DNA of 64,000 bases, taken from contig NJPS01000062.1 of assembly GCA_002946415.1 (NCBI GenBank), forward strand, positions 744,001 to 808,000, given 5' to 3'. The stretch comes from Rutstroemia sp. NJR-2017a BVV2 (lineage: Eukaryota > Ascomycota > Leotiomycetes > Helotiales > Rutstroemiaceae). A program made the position numbers and the translations under genes. Each line of letters begins with the position of its first letter. Within the stretch, counting starts at the first letter, position 1. Positions 21,966 to 34,105 of this stretch are shown piece by piece. A model generated the notes under the pieces. It was not told the origin of the DNA and ran no database searches. It worked only from the letters and a program-made list of their open reading frames with translations.

Positions 21966-23579
21966 TCAGTAGCTACCACTGTTAAACGTTCCCACAAGGG
22001 TAGCGAGGACTCCGCAGAATCTTTCACGAGATGGCCATGATTAGCCTCGACTGCTAAGTATCGGGTGGACAATACTTACGCAGCGGTTCCTAGAAAAGCT
22101 TCCTGTAAGCTAGCCTTCGCCACCACAGTGAGGATAACGAAGACCAAAACGTCGAAAACGAAGATCACCATTGCCATCAAAACACGAGACATGGACACTA
22201 GAAATAGAAGGCATATGGCAGCAAGGAGTATACCAGCTATGATGGCGCCCCAGAGAATATTTGCGACGAGGCTCCTATAATCATCATCATAGTATGAGAT
22301 ACTCGCGATTCCGTTATTTTTACTGTTCTTCAAAAACGACTGAATGCGGGAAGGTTAACAACGGTATACTCGAGTAGCACAACCTGCAGGCTCAATAATT
22401 GAAAGGAAGAGGGCAGTTCTTACTTTGAATATCGAGGTGGGATTTCGGTACATTTCAGCATCGAGTGTTTCTTTGATCCAGTTCTCACCCTCCCGTTGTC
22501 TCAAAAGGATAAAGTCCTGACTGTGATAGATAAATTCTTCGGCAGTTGGCACCAACGGTTTCTTATTCTGCGTCCAATTGAACAAAGAACGATGCTGGTA
22601 CCACTTCGGTCGCTTTTGAGCACGGATCTTGATGTAAGGTAGTAGCACCTCATCTGTCCACATTGTTAGCCTCGACACTTTAGGTACCATCAGAATCGTT
22701 ATCAAGTTTACGGTAACGCTTCAATTCCATTTCTAGCTCGAGAAGCAGTTCATCCTCTTCCATTATGTCCCCTTTCTTTTCATCATTTATGTTATATTCG
22801 AGACGCTCCGGTTCGTCGCCATCTTTCTTTCTCAGAATGAACTGAGCACCCCTGAGCTTTTTATACTCGACACTGTCTCTCGGCATTGCTGCATATCTTT
22901 TATCGCGCTCAAACACTTTTGACTCGAGTGTCTGGATTCTGTTTTGATGATAAATCAAAATTCGGAGATGGGCTAGGTTGAAGGACCGAACCATGTCGAA
23001 GTCTGGGTCTGAGTTCTGAAATCGAGCAACTTTCGGAATGCCAGTAGGGAAGTCCTCCCCTGTACAGTATCAGGCTATCAGCAAACTGTAAAACAAGCTC
23101 GATGTTCGGGTTTTCTCACAGGTATGATCGACCAACTTGTCATATTTGGAGCTCGTCTTTTGTGCAGCTGCTTTCACTTCGGTCTTGCGATATCGAGAGA
23201 GCGATTCCGTCATGCGAGCCATCCAGCTTCCTGCTATTTTCTTCCATTCAACTGTCAAATCACTCTGGTATTAGCTTGTCTATCATCATTGTTGTACTTC
23301 ATGAAGTCGCTCGAAGAGGCCATACGTACCTTGGACATGCCGAGCTTCATCCTTTAACGATACCTGCTCCGTGTCCGCTGCAGACCCTGTACTCTCGCCG
23401 GCTTCAGCCGAAGTCTGATTAGTATTGCGACGACGAACGGCTACGTGGGGAACATCTTCCAGGCCAGGCTCCATCCGCATCTCTGAGGTATCGCCGCTAT
23501 TCTTGTCACTTTGCGGGAACACGGGCATAGTGTAAGTTGCATGGGGCGACTCTGCGGCTGCTTCCAGATCCGAACTCAT
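21966..23579 (-). CDS. DUF6594 membrane protein, paralogue 1
   Basis: Six exons (23579-23330, 23251-23120, 23059-22712, 22653-22424, 22339-22080, 22020-21966) join in frame to 424 residues. A disordered acidic N-terminus is followed by the family opening FPTGIPKVARFQNSDPDF. Next come a coiled helical region (HLRILIYHQNRIQTLESKV) and the segment KPLVPTAEEFIYHSQDFILL. The C-terminus has three hydrophobic helices (NILWGAIIAGILLAAICLLF, LMAMVIFVFDVLVFVILTVV, AFCGVLATLVGTF). This order is that of the fungal DUF6594 family, whose function is unknown. It is probably an integral membrane protein with a cytosolic helical domain. The last acceptor is AAAG, which is unusual. A paralogue lies 6 kb downstream in window coordinates on the same strand. 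Confidence 0.8.
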
Positions 23580-24273
23580 GGCGACACGATTAATACGGCA
23601 ATAATGGAGTTTTATTTACATGTTCATTTTACTTCTACATTGTGGGCGACTTCACGATTCAGTGTCTCGAGGCTGCCGTCCCGGTAGTTTGGTAACTGTC
23701 AGCAAATACTACATTAGCACACCACTAGAAAGATTGACGAACAAATCAGATGAGAGACTATCGCGACAATAGAAAATCAACATCGCCATGTCGAGAGGCT
23801 GCGAAAATCTCTCTGCGCGAGAATTTGAGAAATGGGGTATTTTAGGGTCGTGAAGATCGGGGAGATAGTGCATATACCTTTGCTGAATTATGGCCAATTT
23901 GATTGGTAGAGACTTTAAGCAGAAAAGAATAGTTTTCTGGAGGTTGTGTGCAAGAGTTTATTTGTGGAATGTAGCATAATAGAGATCACATGAATCACTA
24001 GAAATGTTTGGGGAGCATTTAGCTCACTGGCACTCTTGGATGAATTTTCACTCCATGATAGATACTTCGGGAAATTTTGATTTTACAAAACTTCGCATAC
24101 TCTACTTAATACGTGAACACCCAGAGATATAACAGATTGATCCATACATCTGAGCAAATTGCACAGTGTGAAAGGAAATCCAGGAGAAATAAATTGTGAA
24201 TGCTTTCGTGAAGAACGACACCTTGGTTGGCCATCACCCGCACAGTGCAAATAGTTGACAGCACCATTATCCA
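23580..24273. other. Intergenic with a possible zinc-protease-like remnant
   Basis: No supported gene. On the minus strand around 24240-24100 one open frame contains HESIH, an HExxH pattern (24210-24196), directly after the TGA of the small gene at 24274-24764. It may be a relic or chance (see findings). Confidence 0.35.
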
Positions 24274-24764
24274 TCATGCAAGGAAGAAGCACAATCGAGT
24301 CCCTTGTATATCGTTCTCGCTGATCCAATTAGTAACTGCATACATGCAAAGGTGTGCCGTGCTCAGGAACTAGAATAATGTTAGTACAAGCATATATAGG
24401 TCTGACGACGACAGCAGTAGTAGATACCTCATATTTTGGATTGGGTTCTGATACAAGACATCCGTCTTCTGCAATCTTTAGACTTTGGGTTAAGTTACCC
24501 GGCCAAACGGTCACTTTCTTCCAAGTTCTCCTGGATCTCTGGAGGCTAGAGTAATGTTATCAGTGAAGTATGGCATTTATACTAATCAAAACATTCTTGG
24601 GATATCGCTCTTACATCGTCAGGCGCAGGATCAATTTCGTCCTACGAGGAGCCCAAAATTAGCCGACCAGATCGATGATGTTGGAATATCTTCGTCATAC
24701 TTACCTCCAGCTGGACGTCAGCCTGGTCAATAAAACCGCTGCTGTATTCGATATTGAGAATCAT
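24274..24764 (-). CDS. Small unrecognised protein, four predicted exons
   Basis: ATG at 24764 and exons 24764-24705, 24641-24615, 24538-24428 and 24369-24274 splice in frame to 97 residues. Donors are GTAAGT, GTAAGA and GTATCT; the third intron has a textbook ACTAAC branch point. The N-terminal part is acidic (MILNIEYSSGFIDQADVQLE then DEIDPAPDD), and a basic patch (RSRRTWKKVTVWPG) follows. No motif or family is recognised. The second acceptor was chosen among two nearby AGs because only CTCCAG keeps the downstream frame open. It could be the 5' part of a larger, broken gene, since open sequence in the same frame continues past its TGA. Confidence 0.4.
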
Positions 24765-27700
24765 ATCGGCTTAAAAGAGGTGTGTGCTGCAAGGAGAAAT
24801 TTTAGAGAATATGGGTTGCGATCGGGAATGATACTGAATGGGGGCACTTATTATCGATGATTCGATGCTGCGGTCGCTGTTTTCTAGGAGAGGGGTTGAG
24901 GTAAGTACTTATGGAGGCCCGCCTATTGTCTCTCCCACTCTCTCGTTCGTTCAATCGTCGATCAATAACTGTATAGAGCCAGAAACAGCATAGTGTGGTA
25001 CTGCGATTTAGACCTAAGAATCGATATGATTAGCATTGGTACGTGCAGCACGACTATCAGTTTTGCTGCACGTAGGGCGGGTGAATCGCGTCGTCCCCAC
25101 GAATCAAGTTGACAAAACAATTAGCCTGCTGCATGTCAACATCGATTTATAGGAGTATATGCCTCATCGAAAAGAGGTCAATGCTGAGGGCAAGAATATA
25201 TACACCTTGGATGAGCATTCCACCAGTGATCGATCGAATCTGAAGTCCTTCTATCTTTCTATAGGCAATCGCCTGTGACCGTTCCCAAAGGGGCAAAGTT
25301 TCTGCAAGACTGTAACCTCGTTGGCGATATATATTATCTACTACCATTCTGTAGCTGAAGCAATAGTGACATACAATGCTAGATAGCAGTGTCTGCCAAA
25401 GAGTGATAGGCATATAGAAGCGGGAGTTGCAATATAGCTTGACGTATCGAACTGTCCCTGGTGAGCTTGTAGTTAAACGGTTGCTTAAGCTACCTGTGTT
25501 TCGTTCCCGAGGATCTTTGACTCCCAGAGTTTGGTTAGCTGCAATAAGAAGGTCGCAAAGTGGTAGTATTTGGATTAAGTCTTCTGAACATAGATTATGC
25601 ACGCGCTTCGTCGGCCACTGGACGTAAGATTACCGAAAATGGAGAGCCTTGCCATGAGGCGGGATGTTCTAGCATTTATGAAATCAGAACATTCTAGCTA
25701 GTAGCTACCGACTGTGACGCTCAGTTTTAGTGGACCAGTGGCAAGGGGTGAATGATCAGGGACTGACTGAATTTCCCCGCAGAGATACAAGGTAGTGATG
25801 GCTTCTGCTGTGTTTATATTCTACCAAACACGCAGAGAGTTTCAGTAAATCGAAAATAACAATATATTATAGGTTGACATGACCTTCTTGGATAACCGAG
25901 CCATACTGGGTGGATACTTCCCACTTGGTGTACAATACCAGGACTGCTGCGTTGCTCTTGGCAGATTAAAAATATCTACTTCGATTCATCGTTACTTGTG
26001 GTTTATCGTTGTGGACATAACAAGGTCCAATCTATCGCGGCTCGGTGAAAGCCTTTCCCCTGTCGCGCGCGCCGACCCGTCAGCATGCATTTGCGCCGCC
26101 CAGACGTGAATCCTCCCGTTGGATTGCATACTAATTAAAAGACCTGGACGCGATGAAATAAGATGATACCTTAGTATACGGCGCAGCCAACACGGTCAGG
26201 CTCAGGGATCACTGGCAGTGCGATGAAGAAACGAAAACGAAAACGAAAACATAGTGGCTAAGGTGCTTAGAGCTGGAATGAGCCACATCCATTACACAGT
26301 TACCGGTATCTTCTCTGACTGAATATTTCTAGTCTTCGTGCCTTGCGATTGTAAGCAATCCAATGCAACCCGAGCAATGTGAACGTTGAGAGAGATATGG
26401 AGCACAGAAGAAACGCTGTAATTGGGGGATGTGAGATATCAGGAATCTTGATATCGATTAATTTGTCTGTTCTCTTAAATTTTGCACAGAAGAGTGTTGT
26501 AACTTATCTATACCTCAGTATGGAAGTAGATTGGGAGCAACTGCCCGATAGCTGGCCAGGGAGGGCCGCAAGCCAACACCCGTACTGCAGGACCTGCCAG
26601 GCGGCCCAGGCCTGCGCCGCACGAAAATTTGGCGCATCACACCTTAATTTCACGGTCGCGATTTGACAGTTTATATGCTTAATATCTGTAATATACTAGT
26701 ATTGGTAAAAGGCGTCAATAGATATAACCTTCTGCATAGAATTTCAAGTGAAGCCAATGCTTTCATCTTCTGTCTATCATGGGAAGACCAAATGAGTTTA
26801 AGCTTGATTCCTGATTAAAATTTGGAGAGTCCATGGACTTTGATGAGCCTAAGTTTACATACACGTTACACAAGTTGCAAGGCAGACTCCAACAAGTGTC
26901 TCATTGAGATTAGTCTCGGAAGGTGCAACGCAACGTTCAAAGACAAATGGAATGTGCCGTATATTACTTTTTCAATATGATTCTCTGGCTCAGTATGACT
27001 TTCAAGGCTTTGTATGAGAGTGGAGGATATGTCACATAAAGCAATGAGTTAGAATATGGACGCGAGAGTGAGATGGCTTTGGAAGCATTTTCAGATTGAA
27101 TAGGTTAATTCGTCGACTAAGCGAATGAGATCCCCAAACAGCTCGGAATTGAATGGATTAGGCCGTCAGCGCAAGTCTTCTCATACACAAAATCCACTGA
27201 TACGATATTTGCAGCACGTGATACTTCACCGGCTTTTGAGTTATTGGTCTTCGTTGATGAAACTTGGAGCAGAAACAGGAGGTAGAACAGACAATCTAAC
27301 GAAGATTCAAGAGAGCCACAAGAAATGGTGTGTCGTCATAGCGACTGGCCGGCAGATGATGTATTGGCGTCTTGAATGCCGCAGTCTCAACATGTCTTGC
27401 TTCCAACCACTGTTTTCATCTAGATGGATAGATAGCTCTTCCAGCTTCAGAGTCGCGCGTTACTATCTTGGCTGTATATCAAGCAGAGCATGTCAGAGCC
27501 ACTAATGATCTAGCTCAAAAATGATGCGTAAAAGGATGGTACCTAATGCTGTTCCCCCTCCTCTTTGGCAGATGTAAGATAGAATCCGGGTAAACTCAGA
27601 TATGGTGCTTGGTTGGATTGGTAGACTATTTGTGCTCAATATTACAGAAGAACTTGGAAAAAGGAAAGCCCATTATCCTCACTTACATAAATTAGCGTTG

Positions 27701-29624
27701 CGAGGTTTTGGATCCAGAAACGTCCTAGACTCACACCTATGTCAACCACAGCCCTTTCGCACTAAATCGAAAATATAAATTTCAGAACGAAACGTTCTGA
27801 AGCTGATATTAACCAGGCGGGACAGGTTTTCATATCTCGACGCAGGCATGTCGTTGCCCCTTAGCTCTGAAGGTCCAAAAAGTCCAAGTAGAACACTCTC
27901 TACGTACAAAGTATAAAGTATGGATAGTACCGCTCGGAGGCTCGTTTTCTTTTAATCGGCGATTCGGCCTATACGGCTCTCGAAAGTTCGAAACCTGGTT
28001 ATTCACTATCTTCTTTCTTTTGGACCCCTTTCACCTATGTTACTCTATCGTCTGCAGATTGCATTATATTTTCCGAAAAGCTTCACCTTCTCTGTTATAA
28101 ACAAGTCAGATTAAGGAGGGAGTAATTAGAATAATTGTGGGGCTTTACCTTCGACAACAGCCATCACAAAGAAAATGTTTCGACAGAACCCCGAAGATGC
28201 ATGATGCATCATGATCGATGTCGAGGGGCTGGGATGATTGAGGCACAGTTCCAGCTTGAACGAATAAACGGAGAAGAATTAGTTCTAAGTTATAAAAGTT
28301 TGTATGCAAGCGTACTAGGATAGAAAGCAGTAACCCAAGCTTTACAGTTATTCTCAGTGAACTTAACCGTGGCTAGCGAGAGGAAGGTCATCAGCGTTGT
28401 AGCACAAATCCCGACATTGAAGTCACGGCGAAAGGTCTTCAGGATGACAGGAAGAGAAACGATCTAGAAAGGTCCGTTTTAAATTCTATTACTGCGGCGG
28501 AATGCAACTGAAGCCAAAGGAAGATAACGGGTAGAGGAGACGTATTTTGACCGTTCCATATTCACGACCCTGCCGCCGCATACTAGTGTATTTGGTGACA
28601 TATTACCGAGAAAGATCCTTCTCTCTACGAGTTGCTACGCAGATTGGATTGCTTCGAGAACAATATAGAACAACCAGAGTGATCTTACGTGCTAAGATTT
28701 AGGAATTAATGTAAAAGATATGCCAGTCAGAACTGTATTTACTCTTGCGTCGGTGGACGTGCTACCCGGCCTTGATTCGTGATTACATCCCAGAAACATC
28801 TATTAACAGGCTGACAAGCATTGCCCGGCCTCTTTTGATAACTTGTGCATCTGGCTGAGAACTCGGTAGAATACAAACAAAGAGACTTTCTAGAGAGACT
28901 ACGGTCTCGAATTTCCTGGATGTGCGATATATAATTATAGAATGGAAGACGCTGTAAAATCCTCTTGGCGTACATGAATTGAAAATGGCAAACCTGCCCT
29001 GAAACATATTTTCCTAGGATAAAGTAAATTATTGGGTGACATTGCTTTAACTTCCGCAGGGTAATGACCAGGCGTTTCTGATAGGCTGATTGGACCGAGC
29101 CTCACCAGACGAGGAAAAGGCCGTCCACAAGATTGACCATAACGGAGCAAAAGTGTGGACGCTCAACGTAAGGCCATCTGCAGATTTTTGGCCTATCCCC
29201 TGTTTTTTGTGGACGCTCAAGTAGTACTTGAGAATGACAGCACATGCAGATAGGGGGCCTGTACTAGTCCTCGCTTACACGCCCTCGAAAGGCTTGTGCA
29301 ACATGACAGCTCGAAAAATTGAACAACTACTCATATCTCCGACCGAGTTGTTCGTCTTCGAGGAATTGGAGATTTTCTCGTAATAATAATGTACCATTTT
29401 GTCCATTAAGACACTCTCACAATCGTGGAACAGAGCGTAGAAAATGATCATTGGAACTACAGTATGAGGGATTGTTGCCTAGCGGGGAGACTGTGAGCCT
29501 GAGCAACCTCCGAGCCTCGTCAGTCGAAACTCCCTGCATCTCCAAAAAAAGAAAAGAAAAGCTTTCAACAATAGCACGAATATCAGTTCTCAACCAACAC
29601 TGCAAAGTATCGATGTTCGTCCGA
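24765..29624. other. 4.9-kb gene-poor accessory interval
   Basis: No complete gene. It holds a 151-codon open frame on the minus strand (25147-25602) with two hydrophobic segments but no ATG at its start, and an interrupted protein-like frame on the plus strand at 27121-27375 (see findings). An (ACGAAA)n microsatellite lies near 26229-26250. The rest is AT-rich with nothing I can name. Confidence 0.4.
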
Positions 29625-31150
29625 TCAAGCTCCCGGCGCTTTGACACTCTGGCCCTGGCCCACATTTCCTAAGAACGTCACGAGAACTGCGGCATACCTA
29701 TCACGACATCAGCGCGTCAGACCACGAGAAAAACAACGAGCGGGAAGCAGAACGGAACACATACGCGGCTGTTGCGATGAAGACATCTTGCACTTTACCC
29801 TGTGTCGCCATAGCGAAGGTGGTCGAGAAGGCGAAGACGAATCCGAAAACCACCCACGCCATCCCTTGATTGTTCATGGGCACCAAATACAGAAGGAACG
29901 TGGGGATGAGAAGAAGTGCGACAGCAATGCATACGGCTAGCAGCTTGGAAAACGCTTGGAAATACGCGTCGGAGTAGTGCAGCGCGCTGTATTCATCCTT
30001 GGCCTTTTGGTGCGGGGCTTTGGACAGAAGAAGAGACTAGTACTCATAGTCAGAGATGGGCCCGACAAGGTCGAAAGGACTTGAGCCGGGTATGATACTG
30101 GATTTCATGCCCCCCCTCTTCTTTCTCGGAGATAAATACCTTGATTATTGGCAGATCAGCAAGGTTCGCCTCGATAAAGTCCTCGAACGAATTATCATTG
30201 TCTGCCGTTGACACGAAGTCTTCGGCATGGAATATGAAGTCATAAATCCCTTCCCCGAGAGGTTTATTATCCCAGACCCATCTGAAGAGGTACTGGTACT
30301 GGTGTGAGGGAGCACGACCTCGAGTCCGAAGTTCGGTGACTCTCGACAACAATGCAGCTGGCTCATCAGTCAGAGATTTGTCAGCGCGACAGGAGATGTC
30401 ATAATCTCACCGTATTTCTCGAATGTCTCCAGGATTTCAGACAACAGTTCGGCCTTTCTAGGATTATGTTTATCTTCTTCGAATCCTTCATATCCATAAT
30501 TTCTGAATTTCAATCGAGGGTGTTCTTCGTCGGCTTTGTCGATCTCGTCGAGTTCTTTTTCGAGGTCGGTCAATTTCACTTGCAGGTGAAGGAGAAGCCG
30601 ATCGGAGAGGCGGCCGAAGCGACGGCAGAGTGCGAAACTATCGTTGCTGTTCATCAAGGCTGCGAGTCGTGGCAATCCCTCTGGGAAGTCGTGCACTGCA
30701 GGAGGTAGGCCTGAATCAGTCTCATTCCACTTAAATATCGAATTTCACTACGCACCATTTTCGTATTTGATTTTACTGGTGCCATAGATATCTGCATCGC
30801 CGTCTGTTGCTGCCCCAGTCAGTCCCCGGAGTGCTTGTATAAGCGAGAAGCTGATTTATGCATGAATTGCACCAGATCCTCTCGCAATACATACCTTGAG
30901 GTTGACCACCGCTCGCGGTTGAATCTGGGGTCAAGGTGCGGTCCGAGTCCGAGGACGTCCCCCCATCCGATCTTGATGTGTTTGTTTGATCTGCTGGGTA
31001 GCAATTTCTAATCTCAGGCTGCTGGACTCCATCAGTAGGGGAAGAAAGAGCATTCCGGGCTCTGGGAGTGTTCGTGTAAGTTCGTGGAGGAACAGTTACG
31101 GGAAGACCATGAGCCATGACGCTTTCTAGGGGTTGTGGGGTGGCCATCAT
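29625..31150 (-). CDS. DUF6594 membrane protein, paralogue 2
   Basis: Six exons (31150-30895, 30803-30756, 30710-30411, 30357-30140, 30036-29765, 29697-29625) give 388 residues. A disordered Ser/Thr/Pro N-terminus leads to the DUF6594 core: FPEGLPRLAALMNSNDSF, then RRFGRLSDRLLLHLQVKLTD with coiled-coil character, and GIYDFIFHAEDFV. It ends with three membrane helices (LLAVCIAVALLLIPTFLLYL, MAWVVFGFVFAFSTTFAMAT, YAAVLVTFLG). Two adjacent ATGs at 31150 and 31147 are possible starts; no earlier ATG exists in frame. Family function is unknown. Clearly related to paralogue 1 in domain order and intron count, but well diverged in sequence, so not a recent duplicate. Confidence 0.83.
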
Positions 31151-31926
31151 GATTGCTGTCGACGTCTGGCTGGCGTCTCGCAAGACTTATTTACACTGCA
31201 CTCCATCGCCCTCATCACAGCCTTCTCTGAGCTCGTCGTTCTTGCTTACATGGTGTGTTGCGGCGTAGCCTGATTGCGGGCCAAAGGGGGCCAAATATAT
31301 TTCTCGGTGATTGGGTGGTGACGTTAACGTTCGCGAATCAGCGATGGCTGCGTCTAGCGCCTTTTTTATCTAACCTTAAAGATACTGCGAGGCTATGAGA
31401 TTAGGGAGGGAGAGCGAGAGATAGATCTGCTTGGAATCGCCGTGGGATTTCAGGTATATGTAAATGGTAGCGGGGGAATGAATTGCAAAATTGCAGGGCA
31501 AGGAGACGAAGAAGTACTGGGGAACGGCTTTACTTATAGAATTTGAGGCTCAATTTTACATGATATGGCGATTCCAACAGCATGTGAGGCAGAATTCTGC
31601 TAGATTTCGTCGAATGCAACTTGGCTGTCTAGAGTAGACGGGAAAGTGTCGAAGAAATTCTGTATTTTTGCAAACTATGTAGCACGACGCGTAGATCATG
31701 CAAATTGCCATATTGTATGTCACAAGAGAGGTGTTAAAACCCCAAAATGTCCAGATAGAGGTCGTTCCGTAGCTATTTACCTCGCCCGCGGTATCTTCAC
31801 CAATGTTTTCGTCCGATATCACCCATCTCCTGCTGGCCCAACGAAGCAATACTGCGCGTCTCGGAAAGCTTCGCGTATTCGAGACATCAACGCCAATAGC
31901 ACCGAAGGAAGATATCATCCACGTTC
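31151..31926. other. Intergenic; DUF6594 paralogue 2 promoter and possible extension of the next gene
   Basis: The first part is the upstream region of paralogue 2. The frame at 31918-31556 (minus) is open for 120 codons and could be a 3' exon of the small gene at 31927-32200 under an alternative acceptor. I cannot decide. Confidence 0.4.
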
Positions 31927-32200
31927 CTAAGATCTGGGATGCGGCCGCGGCTATATAGTGTTACTCGTGAATGTTTGCTTCTAGGAACGGTTGAGCACTT
32001 ACAGGCTTAGGCCACACAGGTTTCGGTCCAGAACCCCTCCCGGGACTGTCCTTGAGGTGCTTTTTGTTGTCTTCATAAACGGCATAGTATACAGGCGTGC
32101 CAGTAGCATCTTTATACTGCTTGGAATCATGGAGATAATGTTTGTTTGATCGGGTCCGAGGCCCGAACTCGCCCGATGTCTCTGCTTGGGACGATGCCAT
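31927..32200 (-). CDS. Small unrecognised hydrophilic protein
   Basis: ATG at 32200; exon 1 (32200-32003) encodes 66 residues starting MASSQAETSGEFGPRTRSNK and rich in Lys, Tyr, Asp and Pro. A GTAAGT donor follows the VWPKP segment. The nearest acceptor (TATATAG, exon 2 from 31950) adds PRPHPRS and a stop, giving 73 residues. A second acceptor 22 bases further on (CCCAG) would instead open about 120 more codons, including a Trp/Arg-rich part. An in-frame ATG 54 bp upstream of 32200 is not excluded. No family is recognised. Codon character and the strong donor support exon 1; the 3' end is uncertain. Confidence 0.5.
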
Positions 32201-34105
32201 CTTCAGAGCTAGAACTGGCACGGAGTTGTTATGTATGTTGCTCGTATCGTCCAATAACTGAATGTGAATGAGGTCGTAAACAAATGTAGAGCTTCTGCAC
32301 GCGTGAAAGACAGTTCAGAGATCTCTTCTTGGCCCGTTAGCTCGCCTGCCGTCGCTAAAGTGGTAGTAGAGTTAGCGTTTACCTGATTTACAGCGGACCG
32401 AAGCTTTGGGATAACGTGGAAGATTTTGGATCTCGCTTTTCTGTCGGTCCTCTCACCTACAGTGTTGTAGAATTGCAGAAGTTTTGTAACTTTGGTAAGA
32501 ATGAAAGTGTGAATCTTGTAAAAATGCAAAGGAAGCCTTTCAATTTTGGAGTGGGGAGCGCTCGGGTGTTAGCAGGTCGCTCAGAATCCAGGGGGTTTGG
32601 ACTGAGCATCTTCAGAGGATGCTTATTGGTTACATGCTTGATATTCTATGAATATACACACTGCTCGGTGAGCCTGTAGGTGCTGCATAGACGCACGCTG
32701 AATGCTATTTTTCTCTAGCGTAAAAAGACAACTCACCTGTGAGAAATTGCATTTCGCCAAGGCAAAAATCCTCGATGTTACTTTGTGAGGTTGTCTGGGA
32801 TCTTTTGCGGATCCAAAGACGGAGTGGAATACCGAGATACCTCACAATTTGGTTTCGCGTGTTGACTGTCCAGGTACGGTGCAACGGTAGAATAGATCTG
32901 TTGCTGTGCCGTAGCGGGCCGGGCCTTGTCTCGAAAGGAAATGTGAAATGAGCCGTGAACCCTAGCTCAACGTGGAAGGCACTCGAGGCTTGCGAGAAGG
33001 TCAGACAGCCTTCCCAAGTTTCCACGGTATAAGAAGACCAAGTAACCCCCAGGACCAGCTTGCCAACATATCAATCAAATCCAAACAGTCGGCTATCCCA
33101 CTGGCTACATACACTTTTCTAAGAATCGCAGCCGCATCCTACTTATCAGGAAGTACGTTCCTTAGTACGCGTTGCCGTGAGAACGAGTAATATGCTGGCA
33201 GGGAAATGAAGGCACTTCTGTCATAGTACCCACCGGAGAACAAGACAGGAAAGCCAATGCGACAATCGTTTCAAGAACTTCTCGGCGAAGGGTATCTGGT
33301 AGAGCCTAAAATCTTCCTGGGGCAGTTTGTGTAGATGGTCGAGTGGCTGGACACCACCAATGAATTGTGCCAAGACTTGCTTCTGACGAGACAATTGCTG
33401 TTTATCGAACTGGCATTCTTCAACGCCAGTTAAAGAGATTTTCACCAACAGTTATCTTATGATGGACAAATCCCACATCGGAGATAGTGGCCCCCAGGAT
33501 TGACCGCTTCGTCGCGTCGGGCAGACAGGGAATTCTACCCTGGACACATGAGTTCATGTGATAGGTCATTGGAACAAAAGCCTTTTCCGAGACTCTGGAG
33601 TTTGAGACTCTGAGGATCCAAAATGCATTCGTAATAAATTGCTGGAAGTCTGTAAGGTCTAGAGTAAATGACCGAATGAATGAGCATTAAGCCCCAGTGG
33701 GATGAATGATAGACTTAAGAGTGACTTTCGAATGTTACAGGCTGGATAAGTAGTGAAATATATTCCTGAAGTACCGAGGTACTTACCCGGATACATCCCC
33801 ACCTCGAGCTGAGCGGATGAATGGAAGAGATTGAACACAGAAATTCTCTGCAGAGAGAGAATTCCCATGCGATAGGAGGATCTTGCCTTCCATTTATATC
33901 ATTGTCATCCAGCCTTGCTAATCGCGAACGTTGGTTGAGGTGCAAGGAGCAGCTGAGTATAACTCGCCAATGTCGGCAAGCATTAAGCAAGACGTGGGCA
34001 TTTATCCTTGCTGAAGCAGACCAACTGCGACGTTTCAACGGGGTAAAGCATGTGTATAGACTGGTATTATCAATGTACCTTCCCATTTGGTGGAACAGAG
34101 AGAAG
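32201..34105. other. Gene-poor interval with one possible coding relic
   Basis: No complete gene. On the minus strand, 33066-32740 is open and protein-like, has a GTGAGT donor and a matching acceptor, but lacks an ATG (see findings). Other frames (33715-34086, 33821-34189) overlap on opposite strands and show no protein character. Confidence 0.4.

Noticed and set aside
25147..25602. 151-codon minus-strand frame with two hydrophobic segments
   Set aside because: No ATG at its start, no splice context and no recognisable motif; may be a relic but support is too weak.
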